From NCBI GenBank assembly GCA_016784945.1, contig JADHTP010000020.1, positions 1-20,891 of the forward strand: a stretch of 20,891 nucleotides of DNA, in the 5' to 3' direction. Origin of the DNA: Deltaproteobacteria bacterium (GTDB lineage: Bacteria > Myxococcota_A > UBA9042 > DTJE01). Below the pieces are notes generated by a model. It had not been told where the DNA came from. It did no database searches and saw nothing but the letters and a program-made list of their open reading frames with translations. The position numbers were made by a program, and so were the translations under genes. Positions within the stretch are counted from its first letter, which is position 1, and every line of letters begins with the position of its first letter. Positions 6,267-13,949 of this stretch are shown in pieces.

Positions 6267-8507
6267 CTAGAACCGATACTCCAGTTCGGCGCGCAGCCAG
6301 TGGGCGGGATTGGGGAAACGGTCGTCGGTGCTGGTCCGGTCGTCGAGCCAGGCATAGATTTCGTAGCGCAGCTTGAATCCGAACGTCTTCTGGAACCAGT
6401 AGCCGACCTGCAGGTATCCCCAGATCGACTGTTCCAGGTACCCGTTGTCCGCGATGTCCTCGTACAGGTACCGGACCCGGGCGCGCAGTTGCAGTTTGTC
6501 GATGGGGGTGTAGGCCACCATCAGCCAGGCCGATAGGTCCTGGCGAAACCGGTCGTCGAAAGCCGACTTGCCATCGTCCAGCCACCGGTGCTGGTACTTG
6601 GCCGTGATGGACACCCGCTTGTGGGGCACGAATTTCAGTCGCAGCCCGGCCACGAACTTTTCCCCCGAACAGGGGACGGGTTCGCCTTCCGGTGTCTGGT
6701 CGAAGGGAACCTCGTAGCAGTTCAGGCGGGTCGCGGAATCCAGGTCGCGATCCTGGTACTCCACCCAGATCCCCGGTTTGAACCACCGGGCCACGCGGTA
6801 GTCCATCTGGGCCGTGATCCGCATCTTGAGGGCGCCGTCGAACCCCAGGCTGTGGGTCCAGAAGTCGATGCCCGATCGCAGTTCCAGGTCCTGGACCACG
6901 CCGGTGTAGCCCACGCGGATCCCCATTTCGTCCCTGGCCCTCAGGCCGTCGAATTCGTCGGCGGCGGACACGGGTCGGGCGTATGGGTTGTTGAAGTCCC
7001 GGTGGTAATAGCGGGCCGACGTTTCCAGTTCGTGGTCGGTCCAGGTGAGGGTGGCGCGGAAGATCCCGGCCCAACCGTCGCCCGCGGGCTGAGAGTCGAA
7101 GCTCCGCGTCACTTCGGCGAACAGGTCCACGATGTCGGCGCCCCAGGAGGCGTCGATTCCCACGGCGCCGAAGGGGCCGCCGTAGGGCAGGCGGGACCAT
7201 TCCTGGAAGTCCAGGTCCATGCCCTCCACCAGCCAGTGCACGTCGGCCCCGTACCCCGTGATCCCGATGTGGGAGCGCCGGTCGAAGAAGTAGGCCAGGT
7301 TGGCCCCGGCGGTCAGCTCGTTGAACATCTCGGGCAGGGTCTGGTAGGAAAACCGCGACGTGGCGTCACGAGGGTCGTCCCGGCGGCGGAACACCGTGGG
7401 CGCCTTGCAACTGGGGTTGTCGTCGTCGGTGGGGTCATCGCACCTGGTGCGGTCGTAGATCTCGTACTGGTAGATGTCCTTGGTCTGGTAGGAACCGAAG
7501 GCATAGGCCTGGAACCAGCCGTCGCCCACCGGGCCGGACTTGAGGCCCGCGGCCAGGCCTCGCAACCGGTTGGTCCACTTGTAGTCCGGGGAACGGTACT
7601 CGTTTCCATCCATGCCGCGGCAGGGGCTCAGGTCCAGCTCTCCGGCGGACTCGCGGCACTTCAGGGACAGATCCTGGCTGTAATAGACCGCGTCGTCCAC
7701 CCGGATGCCGTTGGGGGTGGTGGCCTCCGTGTTGTCGAAGGTCAGCCGTTGCCCGAACCCGATGCGGTAGGTTCCACCAACGATGTGGTAGTCGTCGGTT
7801 TCCCACTCGATGAAGTACTTGGGCACGTGGAACTGGATGGAGGGGGCCTTGGCCGACATGGCGTCGCGGACCGGATCATGGGAAACGTCGGACAAACGGG
7901 TGCGGGACAGTACCCCGATGAGCCCGACCTTCAGGTTCTGCAGGGTGCTGACCTCGGCCCCCAGCCACATGCTGGGCACCTCGTCGTCGCCCCCCACGTA
8001 GGAGGTCCGGTATCGGATCCGCCCACTGGTGTCCCACAAATCAGCCGAGGGCTCCGTGATCACCAGGAAGGGGGCGATGGCCGCCAGCTTGCGGCGGCTG
8101 ATCACGTCGGCGGCGATGAGGGCGGCGGGGTCCTGGATGGGGCCCGTGTCCTCCCGGTAGTCCAGGATGATGTCCACGTCGGCATAGTTCAGGTTGGGCA
8201 GGGAGTACAGCGCCTCACGGCCCGCGGAATTGAGATCCACCCCGTCGTGGAGCAGTTGCACCAGCACGTCGAAGGCCGTTTCGTCGATTTCCCCCGTGGC
8301 CAGGAGGTCCAGCAGGTCCTCTTCCGTTTCCACGTCCACGAACACGCCGTAGTCGTCCGCCTGCGCAACATGGGGAAGGGCCAGTACCAGGGCAAAAACC
8401 ACCACCAACGGCAGCAGACGGACAACACCGCTGGAGTCGGCAGAACCGGTCCCACGGGATGCAATCGAGACCGCAGTAGATGGCTTCCCGAAACCGGTTC
8501 TAGTCAC
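6267..8507 (-). CDS. Outer-membrane beta-barrel protein with helix-hairpin-helix domain
   Basis: A 746-residue exported protein. A hydrophobic signal segment spans about residues 28-50 after an unusually long N-terminal extension. Residues 91-150 form a helix-hairpin-helix module (DLNSAGREALYSLPNL, then LDYREDTGPIQDPAAL), the ComEA-like type that binds DNA without sequence preference. The rest alternates polar and aromatic strands, with many W/Y/R pairs, and ends in AELEYRF, a C-terminal Phe typical of barrels inserted by the Bam machine. Bacteroidetes have proteins of similar layout. It is the last gene of the five-gene operon. Its GTG start lies inside the end of the nuclease gene (8-base overlap), and GGAGG sits 6 bases upstream within that gene's last codons, so translation is coupled. 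It could be a DNA channel or receptor at the outer membrane, which is inference. Confidence 0.8.
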   Translation of the reverse strand: MTRTGFGKPSTAVSIASRGTGSADSSGVVRLLPLVVVFALVLALPHVAQADDYGVFVDVETEEDLLDLLATGEIDETAFDVLVQLLHDGVDLNSAGREALYSLPNLNYADVDIILDYREDTGPIQDPAALIAADVISRRKLAAIAPFLVITEPSADLWDTSGRIRYRTSYVGGDDEVPSMWLGAEVSTLQNLKVGLIGVLSRTRLSDVSHDPVRDAMSAKAPSIQFHVPKYFIEWETDDYHIVGGTYRIGFGQRLTFDNTEATTPNGIRVDDAVYYSQDLSLKCRESAGELDLSPCRGMDGNEYRSPDYKWTNRLRGLAAGLKSGPVGDGWFQAYAFGSYQTKDIYQYEIYDRTRCDDPTDDDNPSCKAPTVFRRRDDPRDATSRFSYQTLPEMFNELTAGANLAYFFDRRSHIGITGYGADVHWLVEGMDLDFQEWSRLPYGGPFGAVGIDASWGADIVDLFAEVTRSFDSQPAGDGWAGIFRATLTWTDHELETSARYYHRDFNNPYARPVSAADEFDGLRARDEMGIRVGYTGVVQDLELRSGIDFWTHSLGFDGALKMRITAQMDYRVARWFKPGIWVEYQDRDLDSATRLNCYEVPFDQTPEGEPVPCSGEKFVAGLRLKFVPHKRVSITAKYQHRWLDDGKSAFDDRFRQDLSAWLMVAYTPIDKLQLRARVRYLYEDIADNGYLEQSIWGYLQVGYWFQKTFGFKLRYEIYAWLDDRTSTDDRFPNPAHWLRAELEYRF

Positions 8508-8997
8508 AGGCTACCTCCATGCAAGCGCCCCACATGCCCCAGTTCCCGGCCTTGGCCTGAGCCTCCAGGGCCTCGAACTCGTCCTTGCGGTCCTTGCCGT
8601 TGGGCGACACGTACAGCACGCAGGCGCAGCCCCTTTCCACCAGCAGGCTGTTGACCTCCCGGTCCCCCACCCACACCCAGGCCAGGAGACGGCCGAAGTG
8701 GTCCGTGCACTCCAGGTCGTAGAGCAGGGTCACTTTCTTGTTCAGCACCAGGTCCTGGTTGAACAGGGTCACCTCGGTGCCGAAGCAGTCGTTCTTTCCC
8801 CCGGTGGTCTCCGGGGTGTCCACCAGGAGGTAACGGATCTTGGTCCCGTCCTCCAGTTCGACGGTGTCGCCGTCGATGACCCGGGTCACCAGGGCGGTGG
8901 AAGGGCCGCATCGTTCATTCACCGGGTCGGGTCCGCAGGCCGTCAACGCCAGGACCGCGAGACAGGTGACTATCGATCTCAGCGCCATATCCGTCAC
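8500..8997 (-). CDS. Staphylococcal-nuclease-like lipoprotein
   Basis: A 165-residue protein with a lipoprotein signal (lipobox LTAC, Cys21) followed by one SNase-like OB-fold. All catalytic residues of staphylococcal nuclease have counterparts: Asp44 in VIDGDT (Asp21), Arg55 (Arg35), Asp60 and Glu63 in LLVDTPET (Asp40, Glu43) and Arg103 in DHFGRLLAW (Arg87). It is therefore expected to be an active calcium-dependent nuclease on DNA or RNA, held at the outer or inner membrane. Several extra cysteines (30, 71, 97 and two near 131) suggest disulfides in the envelope. The GTG start overlaps the TGA of the upstream lamin-tail gene (4 bases); an ATG at 8988 is an alternative. Fourth gene of the operon. 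Confidence 0.9.
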   Translation of the reverse strand: MTDMALRSIVTCLAVLALTACGPDPVNERCGPSTALVTRVIDGDTVELEDGTKIRYLLVDTPETTGGKNDCFGTEVTLFNQDLVLNKKVTLLYDLECTDHFGRLLAWVWVGDREVNSLLVERGCACVLYVSPNGKDRKDEFEALEAQAKAGNWGMWGACMEVACD

Positions 8998-10142
8998 TGA
9001 CAGACCGGGTTGGCGTCACCGGGCGTGCCCAGGTCACCGCTGCCGTAGCCATCAACCCCCGGGCACCAGTTCTCCGGGTCGTCGTTTTGCGCCGGGTCCG
9101 CATTGGCCGGGTCCAGGGCCGTGGACTTTCCCTCGGCCGTGGACTTGTAGGCGATCTGGTCCAGGACCACGCCTCCTACGGCGAGGTAGAGGCCCTTGTT
9201 GGTGTTGCTAATCTGAAACGACGGGAGGGTGAAGTCCACCGCGGGCAGGCCGCCGTTCACAAGGGGATCGTCCTTCCGGGCGAACAGCACGTAGGAGCCG
9301 GCGGTCACGGTCAGACATGTTTCATCGCTCAGTGTCATTTTCGGGTCGTCCGCTACGAGTTGTCCGATCTGCAGGCCGTTGAGGTCCACGGCCGTGTTCA
9401 CCAGCACCTCGAACCACTCGCCATCCTTGTCATCCACGTTATACGGGTTGGCCATGAACTCGTTGATCACCAGGTCCCCCAGGAAGGGCGCCACGGGCTG
9501 GCGCTCAATGGTCCCGTCCATGCATGTGCCCGGGGTCACACCGCCCTCGCAGGGCTCGTTGGCCGCACCCGGCGATCCCAGCAGGTCCTCTCCGTCCTCG
9601 ATGGTCACGAGGGTCGTGGTGGCCGTGCACCACGCGTTCACGTCGTCGTTGGCCAGGGCGTCGGGCGCCCGGTCCCCGTCGAATCCCAGGGAGGCGCCGG
9701 ACTCCGTGTCGCCCCAGACCATGGCGTCGATGATGGCCCCGCCGCATTCCAGGGCCAGCCGCCCCCCCGAATTCCGGAAGTCCCCCAGGCCCGTGCCGAA
9801 CCCGTAGTGCACGTGGCCCGGCAATTCCGCGGTGGCGTTCCCCAGCACCACGTACCCGCCCGCCGCCACCCGGAGGTTGCCGATGGTGTGGAAGTTCCGG
9901 TCCGTGCCGTCGGTGCGACTGGCCGTGATCTCCACGCCGTCCAGGTCCAGGGCGGACCCCGTGGCGTTGAAGACCTCGAACCACTCGAAGCCCTTGTCCT
10001 CGCCCTCGGGGTTGGCCAGCAGCTCGGTGATCACCAGGTCGCCCGCCAGCAGGGTGTCGCAGGCATCACCTCCGCCGCCCGAGCAGCCCGCCAGGGCCGC
10101 CAGCAGGGCCGCGCACAGGGTCACAGTCGCTCTATTCGTCAT
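8994..10142 (-). CDS. Lipoprotein with two lamin-tail domains
   Basis: A 382-residue lipoprotein (lipobox LAGC, Cys20) followed by a Gly-rich spacer and two lamin-tail (LTD) domains. The first starts LVITELLANPEG with GFEWFEVFNATGSALDLDG (about residues 34-170). The second starts LVINEFMANPYN with GEWFEVLVNTAVDLNG (about 213-382). These are the signature edges of the Ig-like LTD fold, often fused or adjacent to secreted nucleases and phosphatases, where it may bind nucleic acid or the cell surface. Each domain ends with a Cys-containing W-C-x-G/T segment and a GSPGAAN or GTPGDAN turn. The ATG overlaps the upstream nuclease gene by 11 bases, with GAGG 6-7 bases before it. It is the third gene of the operon. 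Confidence 0.85.
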   Translation of the reverse strand: MTNRATVTLCAALLAALAGCSGGGGDACDTLLAGDLVITELLANPEGEDKGFEWFEVFNATGSALDLDGVEITASRTDGTDRNFHTIGNLRVAAGGYVVLGNATAELPGHVHYGFGTGLGDFRNSGGRLALECGGAIIDAMVWGDTESGASLGFDGDRAPDALANDDVNAWCTATTTLVTIEDGEDLLGSPGAANEPCEGGVTPGTCMDGTIERQPVAPFLGDLVINEFMANPYNVDDKDGEWFEVLVNTAVDLNGLQIGQLVADDPKMTLSDETCLTVTAGSYVLFARKDDPLVNGGLPAVDFTLPSFQISNTNKGLYLAVGGVVLDQIAYKSTAEGKSTALDPANADPAQNDDPENWCPGVDGYGSGDLGTPGDANPVCQ

Positions 10143-11271
10143 GGTTTTCCTCTGCCGCCGGTGCTTCCGTTTCCTTCGTTTCCATGGCGTGGGCTGGCAA
10201 CGGCATGCCTACCACCTGGCCCGGATCCTTGATCACCATCTGGAGGTTCGACCGACCCGTGCGTTTGCTCCGGTACCGCGTGATGGTGCCGGCCACTCGC
10301 ACGAACTCCCCCCGCCACCGTTCGATGCCGGACCGTTCGAACACCTCGCGGTCATAGAAGACCAGGGGGAAGTCGGCAAATTTCCGACGGCTCAGCATCA
10401 CCCGGACCAGGCCGCTGTCGTGGCGTACGATCTCACCCACCGAGGCCAGGATCACCGCCCGCTTTCCTTCCAGGGCCTCGATCTGCCGCATGGCGTCCCA
10501 GCGCGTCAGCAGCACGTAGTTCGGCCGATCCACGGCCTCCTTTTCGAAGTCCCGTATGAAGTCGCCCCGGCCGTTCCACCAGGCGATGCGCTCGGGGTAG
10601 TCGTCGTAGTGCATGCCGTCCGCGGACCAGATGCCCAGGCCCTTTTTCCGGGCCTCCTTTTCGGCGGCCACGAACTCGTCGTGGAAACGGCGGGAATAGG
10701 AGTACTTGGTGAAGTAGGGGCTCATGCCGGCCCGCACGCACTCCAGGTTGTAGTTGACCCACCGGCCGTCCTTGGGGGCGAACACGTAGGCCAGGTAGCG
10801 GTTGTAGTAGCCCCGGCTCTCCTTGGGGTGGTCCCTCTCCAGGCGCACCATGCGCAGGTCCTTGAAGAACGCCTTGGCAAAGGCCTTCGCCTCCTCGCCC
10901 AGGGGGGTCGCGGCCTTGACCGGCCGACTGGACCCGGCCCGCTTGGCCTCCAGGTAGGCCCCCCAGCCCTTCTCGAACAGGACCCGATCCTGCTTGTGCT
11001 TGAAGGTTTCCTCGGTGTCGATGGCCAGGAGGCGCAGGCTGTTCTTCAGGCCCTTGACCCGGATGGTGTCCCCGTCCAGAACCGCATCCCGTGCCAGGGT
11101 GTACTCACCGATGACCAGGCCCGACTCTTCGAATTTCTTGAGGCTTTCCTTCAGGTCGTCCCGGGAATAGCGCTTGCTGGTTTCCTGGCTGGCGGAGCAG
11201 TGGGCCATCGCCACGGCCGCGAGGGCCAGGATCACCAGGGACGTGATGGGTCGGAGTCTCGTCAGTTGCAT
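10132..11271 (-). CDS. Secreted SNase-like nuclease with C-terminal OB-fold-like domain
   Basis: A 379-residue exported protein. Residues 1-24 are a signal segment; the Cys at 25 (MAHC) is not a good lipobox, so it may be released or anchored otherwise. An SNase domain spans about 55-225. Catalytic counterparts are present: Asp68 in LDGDT, Arg80 and Asp85/Glu88 in RLLAIDTEET (a Glu replaces the usual Pro) and Arg158 in YNRYLAYVF. There are insertions before Arg158 relative to the small nuclease at 8500. After GLGIWSADG comes an extra region; about residues 272-345 (GKRAVILASVGEI to IKDPGQVV) resemble a second OB-fold of the nucleic-acid-binding type. The ATG at 11271 gives a proper signal; the frame extends to 11355 without support. 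GGGGGAGG lies 10 bases upstream. It overlaps its neighbours by 10 and 11 bases. Confidence 0.85.
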   Translation of the reverse strand: MQLTRLRPITSLVILALAAVAMAHCSASQETSKRYSRDDLKESLKKFEESGLVIGEYTLARDAVLDGDTIRVKGLKNSLRLLAIDTEETFKHKQDRVLFEKGWGAYLEAKRAGSSRPVKAATPLGEEAKAFAKAFFKDLRMVRLERDHPKESRGYYNRYLAYVFAPKDGRWVNYNLECVRAGMSPYFTKYSYSRRFHDEFVAAEKEARKKGLGIWSADGMHYDDYPERIAWWNGRGDFIRDFEKEAVDRPNYVLLTRWDAMRQIEALEGKRAVILASVGEIVRHDSGLVRVMLSRRKFADFPLVFYDREVFERSGIERWRGEFVRVAGTITRYRSKRTGRSNLQMVIKDPGQVVGMPLPAHAMETKETEAPAAEENHDE

Positions 11272-11987
11272 GGTGGGTTTGCCTCCCCCGGGGTTCCCGG
11301 CAGACCATGCACAAGGTCGCCCGTGTAGGCCGGATCCCTGTCGTCCACGCACCACTGTGTCCCGTCGAAGGACCAGGTGCCCGCGGACGGCAGGTCCACC
11401 CAGGTCCCCTCGTGCACCTTCACGTCGTTGCCCTGCCCGTCACAGGCCCACAGTTCCACAAGGGCGTTGTCGTACAGGCTCGACCCGAACTGGGTCTCCC
11501 AGCCGTAGTCCACGTGGTCGGGCCGTTCGTCGTTTGGGAACCGGCCCGCCACCAGGTAGCCGCCGGGCTCCACCACCAGGCTGGAATCCAGCAGGGTGAC
11601 TTCGCCGAAGTCGTGGCAGGCGCCGGGCTCTCCCTGGCAGAACTCGCTCGTCCCGCAGTCCGTGTCCACGACGCACTGGCAGAAGCCCTGGCACGATTCG
11701 TCCGTTTCAATGTTGCAACTACAGTCACAACTCGCCGAGGGCTTGCTGCAGCCGTTGCGTGTCTGGTTCCTCAGCCGGATCAGCAGTCCCCCGGCTTCGA
11801 TGGGCATCGCGGTGGGGTTGAACAGCTCGATCCACTGGCCCCAGGTGTCCAGGTCGGTCTGGCCTCCCCGGACCTCGGACACCCTCAGGTCATCGGCCGC
11901 CACCGCCGGGCAGACGGGGTCCAGCGGCCCGCGGACACAGGCCGTGACCAGCAGGCACGCGACGGTAATAAGTCCAGCTTTTTCCAT
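11262..11987 (-). CDS. Lamin-tail-like lipoprotein with Cys-rich insert
   Basis: A 241-residue lipoprotein (lipobox VTAC, Cys17) and first gene of the five-gene operon. The mature part reads LRVSEVRGGQ then GQWIELFNPTAMPIEAGG, the start of a lamin-tail-type fold. It ends with GTWSFDGTQWCVDD and GLPGTPGEANPPC, like the domain ends in the gene at 8994. Between them, about residues 78-123, is an insert with a dozen cysteines (CDCSCN, CQGFCQC, CGTSEFCQG), probably a disulfide-stabilised loop. The ATG at 11987 is chosen for its GGAGGA site 9 bases upstream and the lipoprotein signal; the open frame to 12050 would bury the signal. Its divergent neighbour is the enoyl-CoA hydratase, with a 77-base shared regulatory gap. 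Confidence 0.8.
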   Translation of the reverse strand: MEKAGLITVACLLVTACVRGPLDPVCPAVAADDLRVSEVRGGQTDLDTWGQWIELFNPTAMPIEAGGLLIRLRNQTRNGCSKPSASCDCSCNIETDESCQGFCQCVVDTDCGTSEFCQGEPGACHDFGEVTLLDSSLVVEPGGYLVAGRFPNDERPDHVDYGWETQFGSSLYDNALVELWACDGQGNDVKVHEGTWVDLPSAGTWSFDGTQWCVDDRDPAYTGDLVHGLPGTPGEANPPCN

Positions 11988-12003
11988 GGGGTCCTTCCTC
12001 CGA

Positions 12004-12032
12004 TTGCCGGAGTCCAACGACCGGATGATAAC
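12004..12032 (+). promoter_or_regulatory. Candidate promoter of the enoyl-CoA hydratase
   Basis: TTGCCG (12004-12009) and GATAAC (12027-12032) are 17 bases apart, each matching 4 of 6 consensus bases. On the opposite strand TATCAT (12025-12030) could be a -10 box for the nuclease operon, so the promoters may overlap. A small inverted repeat, ATCGG/CCGAT, lies at 12033-12046. Confidence 0.3.
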
Positions 12033-12064
12033 ATCGGTTGTCCGATACACGAGGTGAGATTTTC

Positions 12065-12850
12065 ATGGATGGCAAGGGAAACATCTCCACCGAACGGCGC
12101 GGACACCTGTTTCTGATAGGCATCGATCGCCCGGACAAGCGCAACGCCTTCAGCCTGGACATGTATATGGCGCTGAGCCGCGTCTTCGGGGAACTGGACG
12201 ACGATGACGAACTGCGGTGCGGCGTGCTGTTCGCCCATGGAGATCACTTCACGGCGGGGCTGGACCTGCCCGAATGGACCGGGGCCCTTGCCGGCAACGG
12301 ACTCCCCGTGTCCGATGGCGGGGCCTGCCCCATGGGCCTCTACGGCCGTCGCGTGACCAAGCCCCTGGTGTTCGCGGCCCAGGGACTGTGCCTGACCATC
12401 GGTATCGAGCTGATGCTGGCCACGGACATCCGGGTGGCCGCCCGGGACACTCGGTTCGGCCAGATCGAGGTGAAACGGGGCATCTATCCCGTGGGCGGCA
12501 CCACCCTGAGGCTGGCCCGCGAGATCGGTTGGGGCAACGCCATGCGGTACCTGCTGACCGGGGACGAGTTTTCAGCCGACGAGGCCTTCCGAATGGGACT
12601 GGTGCAGGAAGTGGTGGAACCCGGCGCCCAACTGGACCGCGCCGTGGACATTGCACAGACCGTGGCCCGGCAGGCCCCGCTGGGTGTGCGGGCCACCCTG
12701 GCGTCGGCCAGGCTCGATCAGGAAGTGGGCGAGTCGGCGGCGGCACGGCGGCTGCTCCCGGACCTCCAGCCCCTGCTGGCCAGCGAAGACGTCCAGGAAG
12801 GCATCGCGTCCTTCATGGAAAGGCGCGAAGCCCGGTTCAAGGGACGGTAG
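12065..12850 (+). CDS. Enoyl-CoA hydratase/isomerase family protein (crotonase fold)
   Basis: A 261-residue crotonase-superfamily protein of usual length, cytoplasmic. The two catalytic glutamates of enoyl-CoA hydratase are both present at the right 20-residue spacing, in TIGIELML and FGQIEVKRG. The oxyanion-hole region HFTAGLDLPEW and PVGGTTLRLAREIG also fit. The usual GGGCE loop is changed to TIGIE, so substrate range may differ. It probably hydrates or isomerises a 2-enoyl-CoA in beta-oxidation or a related route. The ATG at 12065 has GAGGTGA 7 bases upstream and is preferred over the in-frame start at 12038. It stands alone and converges on the DUF2505 gene with only six bases between stops. 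No other beta-oxidation gene is near, so the substrate is unknown. Confidence 0.9.
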   Translation: MDGKGNISTERRGHLFLIGIDRPDKRNAFSLDMYMALSRVFGELDDDDELRCGVLFAHGDHFTAGLDLPEWTGALAGNGLPVSDGGACPMGLYGRRVTKPLVFAAQGLCLTIGIELMLATDIRVAARDTRFGQIEVKRGIYPVGGTTLRLAREIGWGNAMRYLLTGDEFSADEAFRMGLVQEVVEPGAQLDRAVDIAQTVARQAPLGVRATLASARLDQEVGESAAARRLLPDLQPLLASEDVQEGIASFMERREARFKGR

Positions 12851-12856
12851 ACAGCC

Positions 12857-13342
12857 CTAGTGCTCCTGCATCCACTTCTTGATGAAGGCCACCTGGGTTT
12901 CCACCTCTTCTTCGGTCTTGGCCAACCCGATCTTTTCGACCTTGTTGCCCACGAAGGGGATCTTCACTTCCAGTTCGGTGTTGAAGACCATCCGGGTGCT
13001 TCCCCCGTCTCCGTGGAACTCCAGCACACCCGACAGAAAGAACTTGTCGGCGGCCATGGAGGGCGTCACCTTCCACACGAGGGTGCCCGTTTCCGGGTCC
13101 AGCACGTTGTCGTCGATGAACTCGTCCACTTCGGCCCTGCGGAATGGCTGAGGGATCCGGGAGGGTTCCGTGGCCTTGACCTTCTTGCGGAGTTTCCCCC
13201 CGGGCATTTCCTCCTTCTCGAGGATCTCCACGGACAGGGCGCCCGAGTTCTTCAGCTTTTCGATGTAGAAGGTATCGTCGCGGTAGGCTTCAAGGACCTG
13301 CTCAAGGGGCGCCGAGATCACGTGCTCGAATCGGACCTTCAT
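12857..13342 (-). CDS. DUF2505 family protein (SRPBCC-like fold)
   Basis: A 161-residue soluble protein. It starts MKVRFEHVISAPLEQVLEAYRD, the first strand and helix of a START/SRPBCC-like fold, and ends in a long helix (EEEVETQVAFIKKWMQEH). This matches the DUF2505 family, whose function is unknown but whose fold binds hydrophobic ligands. There is no signal peptide or membrane segment. GAGG lies 5 bases before the ATG. It follows the MarR gene by 42 bases on the same strand, so the two are probably one transcript. A regulator that responds to a hydrophobic ligand next to a ligand-binding fold is suggestive only. Confidence 0.75.
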   Translation of the reverse strand: MKVRFEHVISAPLEQVLEAYRDDTFYIEKLKNSGALSVEILEKEEMPGGKLRKKVKATEPSRIPQPFRRAEVDEFIDDNVLDPETGTLVWKVTPSMAADKFFLSGVLEFHGDGGSTRMVFNTELEVKIPFVGNKVEKIGLAKTEEEVETQVAFIKKWMQEH

Positions 13343-13384
13343 GCCTGCCTCGTCGTTGGGGTTTCCTGCTGTGGATTCTGCTCT

Positions 13385-13837
13385 TCACCGGCTCGAATGT
13401 AAAGAAAGGGACCGGCAGAGGCGTCTCAGTTCACCCTGTTCGGATTCCGGGAGGACGGACATGGCCCGGGCAATGGCCAGGGCATGGCGGGGAATGAGCT
13501 CTTCCACCACCTGCCGACCCTTTTCCGTCAGGATCACGTTGACCACGCGCCGGTCGGTCTTGAGGCGGGCCCGAATCACCAGGCCCTGCTTCTGCAGGTT
13601 GTTGATGATGGTCACGAGATTGCCCGTGCTCTTCCCGATCCGACCGGCCAGTCCGGTCTGGGACAGGGACCCATCGTGACGCAGGGCCGCCAGGACAGCG
13701 AACTGTGACGGCGTCAGGTGACCGAAGGCCCTGTCCCGGACCAGCGAGGCCGCAACGGCCCAGGCCGCATCCATCAACGCAAGGAACGAGTCGAGGGGCC
13801 CGGCTTCGTCTCCGGGGGCTCGATCACTGGTTTCCAT
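13385..13837 (-). CDS. MarR family transcriptional regulator
   Basis: A 150-residue winged-helix regulator. LTPSQFAVLAALRHDG begins the DNA-binding domain, LSQTGLAGRIGKSTGNLVTIINNLQKQGLV contains the recognition helix, and RLKTDRRVVNVILTEKGRQVVEE is the wing with the hallmark DRR and LT-x-KG. Terminal helices would form the dimer. MarR proteins bind palindromes as dimers and release on binding small phenolic or lipophilic ligands, often repressing their own operon. AGGAG lies 7 bases before the ATG. It precedes the DUF2505 gene and is divergent from the MORN gene, about 310 bases away. The palindrome at 13866-13877 over its own promoter is a candidate operator. Confidence 0.9.
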   Translation of the reverse strand: METSDRAPGDEAGPLDSFLALMDAAWAVAASLVRDRAFGHLTPSQFAVLAALRHDGSLSQTGLAGRIGKSTGNLVTIINNLQKQGLVIRARLKTDRRVVNVILTEKGRQVVEELIPRHALAIARAMSVLPESEQGELRRLCRSLSLHSSR

Positions 13838-13864
13838 ATAATGCTCCTGGTCGAATGATTAGAG

Positions 13865-13891
13865 GTTAAATGTTTAATGTCGAACAGTCAA
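13865..13891 (-). promoter_or_regulatory. Candidate MarR promoter with overlapping operator palindrome
   Basis: On the minus strand TTGACT (13886-13891) is a good -35 box; the best -10 candidates (TTTAAC, TAACCT) follow 15-17 bases later. TTAAATGTTTAA (13866-13877) is a palindrome with 5-bp arms lying on the -10 region. Its position about 30 bases before the MarR ATG suits self-repression. Confidence 0.35.
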
Positions 13892-13930
13892 GGGCGCCCT
13901 CAGGGCCCTGGACTTTGCCTGATTTGGAGT

Positions 13931-13948
13931 GCGCAAGCTTGCTTGCGC
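13931..13948. repeat. GCGCAAGC palindrome, REP-like or terminator
   Basis: GCGCAAGC (13931-13938) and GCTTGCGC (13941-13948) form an exact inverted repeat with a 2-base centre. It lies inside a context beginning TTTGGAGT and ending TTT. It follows directly after a TAA (13950-13952, minus) that ends a possible gene remnant, so it may be that gene's terminator. From memory, intergenic palindromes of the form GGAGTGCGN-CTTGC-NCGCTTT are widespread in several bacterial phyla; I could not check this. Confidence 0.45.
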
Positions 13949-13949
13949 T

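Noticed and set aside
6588..8654. Long plus-strand open frame of 688 codons
   Set aside because: It is antisense to the HhH-barrel gene, has low-complexity Gly/Val/His/Arg composition typical of GC-rich shadows, and has no ribosome site.
9832..11328. Plus-strand open frame of 498 codons
   Set aside because: It lies opposite two well-supported operon genes with catalytic motifs and shows no recognisable domain.
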